From Defluviitalea saccharophila (GTDB lineage: Bacteria > Bacillota > Clostridia > Lachnospirales > Defluviitaleaceae), in assembly GCF_038396635.1 (NCBI RefSeq), contig NZ_CP121687.1:2780592-2844591 (forward strand): a stretch of DNA of 64,000 nucleotides, read 5' to 3'. A program made the position numbers and the translations under genes. Positions 26,923-36,200 of this stretch are shown piece after piece. Each line of letters starts with the position of its first letter. The stretch's first letter is position 1. The notes beneath the pieces are model-generated. The model ran no database searches. It was not told where the DNA came from and saw only the letters and a list, made by a program, of their open reading frames with translations.

Positions 26923-27936
26923 TTAGACCTCAAGATTCATTGATATTCTTTCAAATGCATCTTTAAATTCTTTTTCGTTTTCTAAAAATACGTCTACAAT
27001 TTCCGGATCAAAATGGGTGCCTCTACCTTCTTTTATGATTTCTACACTTTCTTCATGGCTGTAGGCTTCTTTGTAGACTCTTTTTGAGCGTAGTGCATCG
27101 TATACGTCTACAAGAGCCATAATCCGTGCAGGAAGGGGAATTGCTTCTTTTGATAAACCGCAGGGATATCCTTTTCCGTTCCATTTTTCATGATGATAAT
27201 AAGAGATCACTATTCCAAAATCTAAAAATTTATTGTTAGGATATTTTTTCTGGACGTCTAATAAAGTATTGGCTCCGATTATTGTATGCTGTTTGATGAC
27301 TTCAAATTCTTCAGCAGTTAGTTTCCCTGGTTTTAGAAGAATATTGTCTGGAATGCCTACTTTGCCTATATCGTGTAATGCACTGGCTTTAAAGATATTA
27401 TCTATAAAGTGATTATCTATATACTCAGCGTATTTTGACAAATAAAGCAATTTTTCTGTTAGAAGTTTGCATAATATAGACACTCTTTCGATATGTGTTC
27501 CTGTTTCATCATCTCTGGATTCAGATAATTTAACTAAGGCATAGATAGTTGCCATATGGGAGTCAGAGATTTCTTTTGTGATACTGTTTTTTATTTCATA
27601 TTCTTTCTTTGAATAGTCTGAGAGAAAACCGATGACTAAGGACATTAATAAAAAGAATATCAGCCTAATAACCCAATTAAGAGGTTTTTGCATAGTATTG
27701 GAGTCGACAAATAAGGGCATATATGGACCCAACAATAATCCGCTTATTATAGCATGAATAAACCCTCTTATCTTACCATTGGTGAATGTAGCTAAAATAA
27801 TTGGTATATTCATAAAGTAAGGGTATGCAGTATTGGTTCCACCGTTAATGTACACGATAAAAGCAACTGCAATGGAAAGCAGATATGAGAAGATGAGCAG
27901 TTGGTACTTTTTAATTTTTTTTACATGACTCCACAT
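26923..27936 (-). CDS. HD-GYP domain membrane protein (putative cyclic-di-GMP phosphodiesterase)
   Basis: The N-terminal ~115 residues hold four or five membrane helices with no recognised sensor domain. The C-terminal ~210 residues are an HD-GYP domain: GTHIERV, HDIGKVGIPD with the metal-binding HD, HH in SYYHHEKWNGKGYP including the GYP triplet, and DVYDALRS. Active members hydrolyse cyclic-di-GMP to GMP. It is read on the opposite strand within the polysaccharide locus, so it may tune polysaccharide production, though that is conjecture. I chose the ATG at 27936, about eight bases from AAAGG; ATG 27942 and GTG 27945 lie too close to that site. Confidence 0.9.
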   Translation of the reverse strand: MWSHVKKIKKYQLLIFSYLLSIAVAFIVYINGGTNTAYPYFMNIPIILATFTNGKIRGFIHAIISGLLLGPYMPLFVDSNTMQKPLNWVIRLIFFLLMSLVIGFLSDYSKKEYEIKNSITKEISDSHMATIYALVKLSESRDDETGTHIERVSILCKLLTEKLLYLSKYAEYIDNHFIDNIFKASALHDIGKVGIPDNILLKPGKLTAEEFEVIKQHTIIGANTLLDVQKKYPNNKFLDFGIVISYYHHEKWNGKGYPCGLSKEAIPLPARIMALVDVYDALRSKRVYKEAYSHEESVEIIKEGRGTHFDPEIVDVFLENEKEFKDAFERISMNLEV

Positions 27937-28093
27937 AGGCATCACCTTTATACAATCTAATCTACTAAATTAGAATAGTATTTCCTAAATTTCTACACTA
28001 TTCTGCATTTATTATATCATATTATTGTTTCTACTTAAACAAAAAATGTCAAAAGTACTATTTAAGATAATATTTTTTTACTAATTTATTATA

Positions 28094-28102
28094 TGGTATA
28101 AT
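28094..28102 (+). promoter_or_regulatory. Extended -10 promoter of the GT4 gene
   Basis: TGGTATAAT at 28094-28102 is an extended -10 element, 38 bases before the start codon at 28141. No good -35 is seen, which is common for extended -10 promoters. Confidence 0.55.
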
Positions 28103-28140
28103 TAATCCGTAGGAAAAATAAGTTTTTAAATGGAGGAATC

Positions 28141-29271
28141 ATGAAAAAAGTTTTATTAATTGCCAGTGTGGATTTTCATTTTACATCTTTTCATATACCC
28201 TATATAAAATACTTTCAACAGCGGGGCGTGGAAGTACATATTGCTGCAAAATCGGGAGAAAGAACTAAAGAATTAGAAGCATTAGGAGTTATTTTCCATC
28301 ATATAGATTTTTCTAGGTCCCCATATTCCCCAAAATTATTTCGTGCTTTTTTTGATTTGAAAGAGCTGATGTCAAGAGAGAAGTTTGATTTAATCCATGT
28401 TCATACCCCTGTGGCTGCTTTTCTAGGACGCCTTGCAGCCAGGAGTACAAAGACGGAGCCTGTTTTATATACTGCCCACGGTTTTCATTTCTATAAAGGT
28501 GCACCTGTATTGAATTGGCTTATTTATTATCCTATGGAGAAAATAGCAGCTCGATGGACCCACGGACTGATTACGATTAATAGAGAAGATTACGAAAGGG
28601 GAAAGCACTTTAATCTTAAAAGAAAGAATGGCTTGTTCTATGTCCATGGCGTAGGACTTTCTTTGGAAGAGTATTTCATTCCTCAAAATTTTGATCAAGA
28701 AAGGCATAAAGAAAAAATGGGTTTTAGAAAGAATGATAAAATAGTGGTTTGTGTTGGGGAGTTTACGAGGAATAAGAATCAACAACAAGTTATTGATGCA
28801 ATGCATGAAGCAGTAAAAATTGATCCTGATATTCATGTGCTTTTTGTAGGGACAGGAGAACAAGAAGAAAAGTTAAAGAAGTATGTAAAGCAGTTGAATT
28901 TATCTAAGAATATACATTTTCTCGGCTACAGGAGAGATATTCCAGAAATCTTATGGGCCGGAGATGCATTTATCCTGACGTCCAGACGAGAAGGCTTGCC
29001 AAGAGCCATGATGGAAGCCATGGCAGCAGGACTGCCGATTATTGCTACGGATATAAGGGGCAATAGAGATTTAATAAGCCATGGTCAAGAAGGGTATCTG
29101 GTGCCAATAGGGGATATCGAAAAAACAAAGGAAGCAATTTTACAAATCTTGAAAGATTCTAAACAAGTCGAAGTAATGAAGTATAAAGTAAAAGAAAAAA
29201 TAAAAATCTATTCTATAGAGAGCATCCTTAAAGAAATGGATCAAATATATAAAACCTTTATTAATATTTAA
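28141..29271 (+). CDS. GT4-family glycosyltransferase (EpsD-like)
   Basis: A 376-residue GT-B enzyme. The N-terminal domain has LIASVDFHFTSFHIPYIKYF and DLIHVHTPVAAFLGRL, then TAHGFHFYKGAP, a block typical of EpsD/CapM-type exopolysaccharide glycosyltransferases of Firmicutes. The donor domain holds CVGEFTRNKNQQ and SRREGLPRAMMEAMAAGLPI with the EX7E motif. GGAGGAATC precedes the ATG. It stands as its own unit between the HD-GYP gene and the wzz-like gene. Confidence 0.92.
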   Translation: MKKVLLIASVDFHFTSFHIPYIKYFQQRGVEVHIAAKSGERTKELEALGVIFHHIDFSRSPYSPKLFRAFFDLKELMSREKFDLIHVHTPVAAFLGRLAARSTKTEPVLYTAHGFHFYKGAPVLNWLIYYPMEKIAARWTHGLITINREDYERGKHFNLKRKNGLFYVHGVGLSLEEYFIPQNFDQERHKEKMGFRKNDKIVVCVGEFTRNKNQQQVIDAMHEAVKIDPDIHVLFVGTGEQEEKLKKYVKQLNLSKNIHFLGYRRDIPEILWAGDAFILTSRREGLPRAMMEAMAAGLPIIATDIRGNRDLISHGQEGYLVPIGDIEKTKEAILQILKDSKQVEVMKYKVKEKIKIYSIESILKEMDQIYKTFINI

Positions 29272-29297
29272 TAAATTGAAATTGCCATAAGCCAACA

Positions 29298-29326
29298 TTG
29301 AAGTATTATAGCATTTATAATATAAT
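29298..29326 (+). promoter_or_regulatory. Sigma-A promoter of the wzz-like gene
   Basis: TTGAAG (29298-29303) lies 17 bases before TATAAT (29321-29326), 45 bases ahead of the start codon. A second overlapping TATAAT at 29316 blurs the exact -10. Confidence 0.6.
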
Positions 29327-29370
29327 AGTAAAGACTATTATTGTAGAATCATATCGTAGGAGGAAGAGTG

Positions 29371-30726
29371 ATGGAAGAAGAAATTAGCTTAAGGGAGCTT
29401 ATTGAGGTTCTTTTAAAAGGCAGAAAATTAATAGGAATTATTACAGCGGTTGCTGTTATTCTTTCTGTTGTTGTTAGCTTTATGATGTCCCCGGTATATG
29501 AAGCAAGAGCAACACTTTTGGCAAATCCTATAGGTTCAAAGCAGAATAAAGAAATTACGAACAGCAATGATGTATTAGATACGATTAGCCAGTATCCTGA
29601 GATGACGATAGAAACCTATAAAGAACAGTTTTTGAATTCTGAAGTGGTACAAGCTACGATTATAGACTTGGATTTAAAGGATTCAGAAGGCAATCCTATG
29701 AAAATTCGTTCTTTAAGGGATAAAGTTACTTTGGAAGTGGTGGATAAGACGAATCTGATTCGTGTCTTCGTAAAAGATGAAGATCCCGAAGTAGCAGCAA
29801 AAATCGCTAATTCCCTTAGTGAGAATTTCATTAAATTTATTACACGAATGACCAAAAGAAAGGGAGAACAAGCGGTACAAGCGATCAACGAACAGTTAGA
29901 GGCAACAAAGAAAATGCTTGATGAAGAGGCTCAGAAGAAAAGAGATTATTTAAAAAATGCTAAGGATATAGAGGAGCTTAATCAGGAAATAGTAGCTCTC
30001 AGAGATCAATTGACAGTGTATAAGCAAAATTTGATTGATACGGATAAACAGATTCATTCTGATTTAAAAAGTTTGGAAGCTTTAGAGAATAGTGGAATAA
30101 AATCTACTAATATTAATATTGGAGCCATCAAAGCAAAGATACAGTTAAATGAAGTACAGGGTATCACAAATACAAACAATACAAATAATTCGAGTGACAG
30201 TGAACAGGACGGACAAGTAAATACCTCACGTCCAAGCAATACACAAAATAATACCGGAAGCAATATGACTATAGGTCAAGAGATAGAATTTGATGTTTCG
30301 AATTCTTCTGTCTTGGAAGGTGCAATGTTGGCTGCCCATAGAACCCAAATGGAGACAAGATTAATTCAAAATATATCTGAAAAAGAAGTTTTAGAACAGA
30401 AGATTGAAGAAATCCAAAATAGATTAACTGAACTTCGTGCAACTTTAGCTACGGAAGAATATAAGTATAACGAAGTCATGAGAAATTACGAATTAGCAGA
30501 GCAATCCTTCCAGGCATATCAAGCCAAAAAAAATGAAGCAGAACAAAACGTAGCTGCAGATATTGGTAAAGCAAGTATCATTATATCTACTTCAGCTGTA
30601 GTGCCAGATGTGCCATCATCACCTAACAAAATCCTTAATATAGCAATTGGATTTGTTCTTGGATTAATGATAGGGGTATTTGTAGTTTTCTTTAAATCCT
30701 ATTGGGAAAATACAGAAAGTAAGTAA
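29371..30726 (+). CDS. Wzz/YveK-type polysaccharide co-polymerase (chain-length determinant)
   Basis: The 451-residue protein has a membrane helix near residues 18-40 and a second one near the C-terminus (ILNIAIGFVLGLMIGVFVVFF), with a long coiled-coil periplasm-like segment between. VVPDVPSSPNK just before the second helix is the proline-rich Wzz signature. Such proteins set chain length and in Firmicutes usually work with a tyrosine autokinase, which is not encoded in this window. An insert near 250-290 is rich in Asn, Thr and Ser. AGGAGGAA seven bases upstream favours the ATG at 29371 over the GTG at 29368. Confidence 0.9.
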   Translation: MEEEISLRELIEVLLKGRKLIGIITAVAVILSVVVSFMMSPVYEARATLLANPIGSKQNKEITNSNDVLDTISQYPEMTIETYKEQFLNSEVVQATIIDLDLKDSEGNPMKIRSLRDKVTLEVVDKTNLIRVFVKDEDPEVAAKIANSLSENFIKFITRMTKRKGEQAVQAINEQLEATKKMLDEEAQKKRDYLKNAKDIEELNQEIVALRDQLTVYKQNLIDTDKQIHSDLKSLEALENSGIKSTNINIGAIKAKIQLNEVQGITNTNNTNNSSDSEQDGQVNTSRPSNTQNNTGSNMTIGQEIEFDVSNSSVLEGAMLAAHRTQMETRLIQNISEKEVLEQKIEEIQNRLTELRATLATEEYKYNEVMRNYELAEQSFQAYQAKKNEAEQNVAADIGKASIIISTSAVVPDVPSSPNKILNIAIGFVLGLMIGVFVVFFKSYWENTESK

Positions 30727-30733
30727 ATCAATT

Positions 30734-30765
30734 AATCGCCTCATTTACAAAGGGGCGATTTTTTA
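30734..30765 (+). terminator. Intrinsic terminator after the wzz-like gene
   Basis: AATCGCC (30734-30740) pairs with GGCGATT (30754-30760) and the hairpin is followed by a run of Ts. It closes the polysaccharide locus. Confidence 0.8.
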
Positions 30766-30766
30766 A

Positions 30767-30800
30767 TTGCATAGGAAATTCCTCCGAATTTCTTATGCAA
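30767..30800. repeat. Dispersed palindromic repeat, copy 1
   Basis: TTGCATAGGAAATTC and GAATTTCTTATGCAA form a 15-bp stem with one G-T wobble around the loop CTCC. The same stem recurs at 44740-44769 and 54331-54370. It sits just after a terminator and carries no T-run of its own, so it is a repeat and not the terminator. Confidence 0.7.
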
Positions 30801-30891
30801 TAGATTTTAAAAATATTTGTGGTGTATTGAATATTCTATAAGGTTGATGTCAATAACTCAAAATAAAATAAATATCAAAGGAAGGATGAAT

Positions 30892-32949
30892 ATGCTTAGA
30901 AAACTTCTTGCAATCTCATCGACCTTATTGATACTGATGCTATTGAGCTCTAAAACTTTGGCTGAAGAAAATACTGTCTATTGGGACGGAGGCGGAAAAG
31001 ACAACAGATGGATGGAGCCATTGAATTGGTCCAATAATAAAGTCCCTCAATCTCAGGATCATGTTATTCTGGACGGAAGATGTACTAAAAATATAGAGAT
31101 TAATGAGAAGGATAAAATTACTATCAAGTCACTGACGATTGAAGAGGGTTATACCGGAACAGTTACTGCCAATTCTCCTGAGGAATTTAGAATCCAAGGG
31201 AAGGTACTTATTGAAAGCGGCACCATTCTATGGAAGCAAATAGCAAAGGAAAAGAGAATTATCTTTGAAGAGGATGTAAAGATTAAAGGAGGCTTTGTTG
31301 AACTAATAGGCGCTTATAAGGTGGCTAGAAATTTTACTTGGGAAGGGGGAATCTTATCTGCCAAAGAAGCAGTTTTTGACATATATCTAAGTTATAGTCG
31401 TCATTTTGATATAGGAAGCAACTCATTGATATTAAAGGCTATCAATATTTATCATGGGGTTTCTCCTGAACTACTTCAGTTCAAAGGCAATATTACGATA
31501 TGCCATGATTTTAAAATTGATGCAAATGCTATCGTTCAAGTTACCGAGCACTCCATATTGGATTTAAGTAGGATTAATAAAAGCAGCATTAATATGGATA
31601 AATTAAAAGCCGATCCGGGCTCAAAAATAATAATCATGGAAAACAATAAAATGAATTTGAGAGATTTAAAAGATATTTATTATTCTGCAGAAAAGAATCT
31701 TCTTCGTTTAGAAGGGAATATAGATTTCGACTCAGCAAATAAAATAGTTCTTAAATATACTATTGATAATGGCGAAGAAAACATATTCTTAGAATTTACA
31801 GACGATGAAGAAATTAAAAATTTTAGAAGTGATATAGTCTTACCCCAAAAATTAGAAGAAGGAAAGCATACCATAATTATTTGGGGAGAAGATGATAGGG
31901 GTTATTGCTTTAATGTAGGAAGTATGGATTTTTATATAGATAATACACCACCTTCAGGGAGCATCAGGACAAGTCTTAAGGAGGATACCAATGAAGAGGT
32001 ATTAATATATCTTACGGCGAAAGATACAGGAGGCAGCGGATTATCAAAGATAACTCTTCCTAATGGGGTGGACAAAACTATATCGGGAACTGTATATGAA
32101 ATGGTATATACAGCCAAGGAAAATGGAATCTATCAATTTACGATCAGCGATCGAGCAGATAATTCAAGTGAAATATATGCTGTTGTTGAAACCATCGGCA
32201 CTATTGGGAATGAAGTAGAGGAGATAGAAGAAATTAGAGAGGACGAAGAAACAGAAGAAGAAATGAAAGACGAGGAAATCGAAGATAGTATTGATGATGA
32301 TGAAGAGTTAGCGGAAGAAAGGGATGATGAAGGGATAGAAGAAAACATTGATAAGGAAGAAACAGGCGATGAAAGGATAGAAGAAATAAATGAAGAAGAA
32401 ATACAAAATGAAGAAATAAAGGATGAAGAGGCAGACGACGAAGAATTACAAGATGAAGAAACTGAAGATGAGAAAATAGATCATGAAGAGATAAACAATG
32501 AAGAAATCGAGAATAAAGAGTTAGAAAACGAGGAAATAGAAGATAACTACATAAAAGATGAAGAACTAGAAGACGAAGAAACAGACGATAGAGAGATACA
32601 AGACGAGAAATTAGAGAACCAAGAGATAGAAGATGTAGAAATAGAGGACGAAAAAATAGAAGAAAAGATAGAGAATGAAGAAATAAATCAAGGAAAAATT
32701 ATCGATAAAGAAATAAGTGAAGATACGTTACGAACAGATGACATGTATAAAAACAAAACATCAGTAAAAAATTCTTTAAAGCAAAATAAAGATACCAGTA
32801 GCCGCCCTAAAGAAGAGATTAAGAATTTTAAAATGCGAATCGATATCCTGCGACGTTTACTTAATATATTCCAAAGAATATTTACCCTAAGAATTGGGGA
32901 TTTTCGGTATGGTCTGAGCGGATTGCCTTACGAAGTATTGTCATCTTAG
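30892..32949 (+). CDS. Secreted protein with Ig-like region and acidic period-5 repeats
   Basis: From the ATG at 30892 a signal peptide (KLLAISSTLLILMLLSS, cleavage near TLAEE) starts a 685-residue protein. The first ~250 residues are predicted beta-rich with YWDGGG, LNWSNNKVPQ and DHVILDG, a pattern of secreted beta-helix-like repeats. An Ig-like segment follows (DNTPPSGSI, TAKDTGGSGLSK, ~residues 350-430). Residues ~441-610 are almost all Glu, Asp, Ile and Lys; from ~504 they keep a strict five-residue period, [ILT]-x-[DN]-E-[EK]. No LPXTG or S-layer anchor is seen. A GAAGG site six bases upstream decides the start. The last 22 residues overlap a gene on the other strand. I do not recognise the whole protein. 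Confidence 0.75.
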   Translation: MLRKLLAISSTLLILMLLSSKTLAEENTVYWDGGGKDNRWMEPLNWSNNKVPQSQDHVILDGRCTKNIEINEKDKITIKSLTIEEGYTGTVTANSPEEFRIQGKVLIESGTILWKQIAKEKRIIFEEDVKIKGGFVELIGAYKVARNFTWEGGILSAKEAVFDIYLSYSRHFDIGSNSLILKAINIYHGVSPELLQFKGNITICHDFKIDANAIVQVTEHSILDLSRINKSSINMDKLKADPGSKIIIMENNKMNLRDLKDIYYSAEKNLLRLEGNIDFDSANKIVLKYTIDNGEENIFLEFTDDEEIKNFRSDIVLPQKLEEGKHTIIIWGEDDRGYCFNVGSMDFYIDNTPPSGSIRTSLKEDTNEEVLIYLTAKDTGGSGLSKITLPNGVDKTISGTVYEMVYTAKENGIYQFTISDRADNSSEIYAVVETIGTIGNEVEEIEEIREDEETEEEMKDEEIEDSIDDDEELAEERDDEGIEENIDKEETGDERIEEINEEEIQNEEIKDEEADDEELQDEETEDEKIDHEEINNEEIENKELENEEIEDNYIKDEELEDEETDDREIQDEKLENQEIEDVEIEDEKIEEKIENEEINQGKIIDKEISEDTLRTDDMYKNKTSVKNSLKQNKDTSSRPKEEIKNFKMRIDILRRLLNIFQRIFTLRIGDFRYGLSGLPYEVLSS
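32401..32727 (+). repeat. 15-bp coding minisatellite (period-5 acidic peptide)
   Basis: About 22 tandem units of 15 bases, each encoding a hydrophobic residue, any residue, Asp or Asn, then Glu-Glu or Glu-Lys. Examples are IQNEE, IKDEE, LQDEE, INNEE, LENEE and IEDEK. A few units have drifted and one is four residues long. Such arrays can change length by slippage. Confidence 0.75.
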
Positions 32950-33184
32950 ATTCAGTTGGATCTGTGCCAAATGAAAAAGGATATTTTGCATCGCACATGG
33001 AGCAAGTTATATAATCCTTGGAATCTAAGATTTCACGGTTATAAAATAAATATGGATACTCGTTTAATCGGGATTCCGCCTTTTCTATATCTTCATCATT
33101 AGGCTCTAATTTATAGGAATAGATATAAGTTACTTCTCTATTGATCACGAATTGATTTCCATTGCATTTTGGACAAGTAAACAT
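32882..33184 (-). CDS. Small zinc-ribbon protein of unknown function
   Basis: The 100-residue protein starts MFTCPKCNGNQF and has a second cysteine pair in TCSMCDAKYPF, giving CxxC-x(~54)-CxxC, a likely zinc ribbon split by an acidic helical segment (EPNDEDIEKAESRL). GGAGG seven bases upstream supports the start at 33184. Its last 22 codons overlap the end of the acidic secreted protein gene on the opposite strand, so one of the two may have lost an earlier stop. I do not recognise the family. Confidence 0.7.
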   Translation of the reverse strand: MFTCPKCNGNQFVINREVTYIYSYKLEPNDEDIEKAESRLNEYPYLFYNREILDSKDYITCSMCDAKYPFSFGTDPTESKMTILRKAIRSDHTENPQFLG

Positions 33185-33245
33185 ATCATAACCTCCATGC
33201 CATAATATACTTTAGTGTTTGTTAATAGAAAAAATATATACACGC

Positions 33246-33283
33246 AAAAAGAGATGCCCTCTATGAGGAGAACATCTCTTTTT
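33246..33283 (-). terminator. Terminator of the activase-like gene
   Basis: On the minus strand AAAAGAGATG pairs with CATCTCTTTTT, flanking a loop that holds the end of the gene. The stem overlaps the last codons and stop at 33261. It may work in both directions. Confidence 0.8.
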
Positions 33284-36200
33284 CTTTTTGATTGCGAACA
33301 ATTGTGGAAGCAGGTTCTTGATTTCTAGGCCTGAGGTTTTTAAAGGCGGTTGAAAGCATCAGTTTTATTCGATTGAGTTGGTTTACTTCACTGGCTCCGG
33401 GGTCATAGTCTATGGCTACGATATTGGCATTAGGATATTTTTGTTTTAAAGGTTTTATCATAGCCTTTCCAGTAACATGATTAGGCAGACATGCAAAAGG
33501 CTGCATACATAAAATGTTTTCTACTCCTGACTCAATGAGTTCAATCATTTCAGCAGTTAAGAACCAGCCTTCTCCGGTTTGATTTCCCAAAGAAAGGAGA
33601 GTAGAAGCTTCTTTTGCCAAATCAAATATGGATTTAGGAGGCTCAAACCGTTTACTGTTTTGAAGAGCCTTTTTCATTTCGGAGCGATAATACTCTATAA
33701 ATTTTATTAAAGCTAATCCAATCCATTTTGCTTTACGGCTTCCGGACAAATAGTCGTGTTTAAAACTTGGATTGTAAGCACAGTATAGTAAAAAGTCCGT
33801 TAAGTCGGGTACAACTGCCTCTGCCCCTTCTTTTTCAATAATACCGATGGCATTATTGTTGGCGGTTGGATGGAATTTTACTAAAATTTCTCCTACTAAT
33901 CCGACTTTAGGTTTTCTTATGTTATTAATCTCTAATTGATCAAAGTCCTTTACAATATCATGGACGATTTGAGTAAATTCTTTATGATTGCCTCTTCGGA
34001 TGGATTCTTTGCATTTTTCCGCCCATTTTCTATAAAGCAAATGAGAAGAGCCTTGTATGGTTTCATAAGGCCTTACTCGAAGAAGCACTCTCATCAGAAG
34101 ATCTCCGTATACTAGCGCCATCATACTTTTATTGATGAGCTTTGGAGTAATTTTAAATCCTGGATTTTTCTCCATTCCTAAAGCATTGAGAGAAATCACC
34201 GGAACATGCCCCATATCGGCATCCTTTAGAGCTTTTCTAAGGAATGCAATATAGTTGGTTGCACGGCATCCGCCGCCGGTTTGGGTAATCATTACGGCAG
34301 TTCTATGGATATCATATTTACCGGACTGCAGGGCTGAAATAAGCTGACCGATTACAATGATCGAGGGGTAGCAGGCATCATTGTTGACATACTTAAGTCC
34401 TACATCCACAGCTTGATAATCTACTGAAGGCAGTAATTCCATCTGATATCCCGATGCTCGGAAAGCTTCTTGAACAAATTCGAATTGATAAGGAGCCATC
34501 TGCGGCACTAATATAGTATAGTTATTTGTCATTTCCTTAGTAAAAGGAACTCTTTTATATTCTATCTTTTCACCTGGCTTCGACTCCGTATTCTTTTCGG
34601 CATTTTTTATCCTTTCTTCCATGGCAGCCTTTAGAGAACGAAGACGAATTCTAGCAGCGCCTAATTGATTGCCCTCGTCAATCTTAAGAGTGGTATAGAT
34701 TTTACCGTATTGACTTAAAATCTCTTGTACCTGGTCCGTGGTTACGGCGTCCAAGCCACATCCAAAGGAGTTTAATTGCACCAGTTCCAGATTTTCTTCT
34801 CTTCCTACAAAGTGAGCAGCAGCGTATAGCCTTGAATGGTATACCCATTGGTCCACCACCCTTAGGGGCCGTTCGATAGCTCCTAAATGAGCAACGGAGT
34901 CCTCAGTAAGAACTGCCATTCCTAAACTTGTGATCAGATTAGGTATTCCGTGATGGATTTCCGGGTCGATGTGATAAGGTCTGCCGCTTAACACGATTCC
35001 TTTCTTGTTGTTTTCTTTTAAGTATTTTAAAACTTCTTCTCCTTTACGCCTGATATCTTCTTTTACTCTTTCTTTTTCTTCCCAGGCTAAATTCACTGCC
35101 GTTACAATTTCCTGTTTAGAAATCTTTAATTCACGCAGTTCTTCAGTAAGCCTTTCAATCAGCCTTTTCATATCATCCATTGGGAGAAAAGGATTCAAAA
35201 AAAGGATATTCTTTTCTTTTAATATTTCCATATTGTTTTTAACAACTTCCGGATAAGAAGTCACAATAGGACAGTTGAAATTATTATCAGCCTGTTTCTG
35301 TTCTTTTTTCTCATGGGGAATACAGGGATAGAAAATTCTTGTAACCCCTTTATCAATCAAATTCATGATATGGCCATGAACCAATTTTGCAGGGTAGCAA
35401 ACCGATTCGGAGGGGATGGTTTCTATTCCCGCCTCATAAATCTTTTTCGAGGATCTGGAGGATATTTCTACCTGGAATCCTAGCTGAGTAAAAAAGGTAA
35501 ACCAAAAAGGATAGTTTTCATATATATTCAGAACTCTAGGGATTCCAATAGTTCCTCTTGCAGCTTGTTCTTTAGAAAGAGGTTTATAGCCAAAAATCTT
35601 TTTGTATTTATAATCAAATAAATTTGGCAGAGTTTCTTTCGAAGCTTCAACCCCTGCACCTTTCTCGCAGCGATTTCCGGAAATAAAATGCCTTCCGTCA
35701 GAAAAGGTATTCACCGTTAAGTGGCACTGATTAGGACAAAGAGGGCATCGTTTTTGGCTGGTCTCGGCTTTAAAAGTATTGAGCAAGCCAGGAGATAAAA
35801 GAGTACTTTCTTCTCCACTATAACGTTCTTTTGCAATTAAGGCAGCACCGAAGGCCCCCATAATTCCAGCAATATCCGGTCTAACAGCTTCTTTTCCTGA
35901 AACCAACTCAAAGCTTCTAAGGATGGCATCGTTATAGAAGGTTCCCCCTTGAACGATGACTTTATCCCCAATGTCTTTAGGATTTCTAAGTTTGATTACC
36001 TTTAATAGAGCATTTTTAATTACTGAATAAGAAAGTCCGGCAGATAAATCTCCGATGGTTGCGCCTTCTTTTTGTGCCTGTTTAACCCTCGAGTTCATAA
36101 ACACGGTACAGCGAGAACCAAGGTCTACAGGATTTTTAGCAAGAAGGGCTTCCTTTGCAAAATCATTAACGCTCATATTTAAAGAAGTAGCAAAGGTTTC

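Noticed and set aside
32133-32348. Serine-rich reading frame antisense to the acidic repeat
   Set aside because: It is only the complement of GAA/GAT codons (TTC/ATC and shifted TCT/TCA), with no ribosome binding site or start context.
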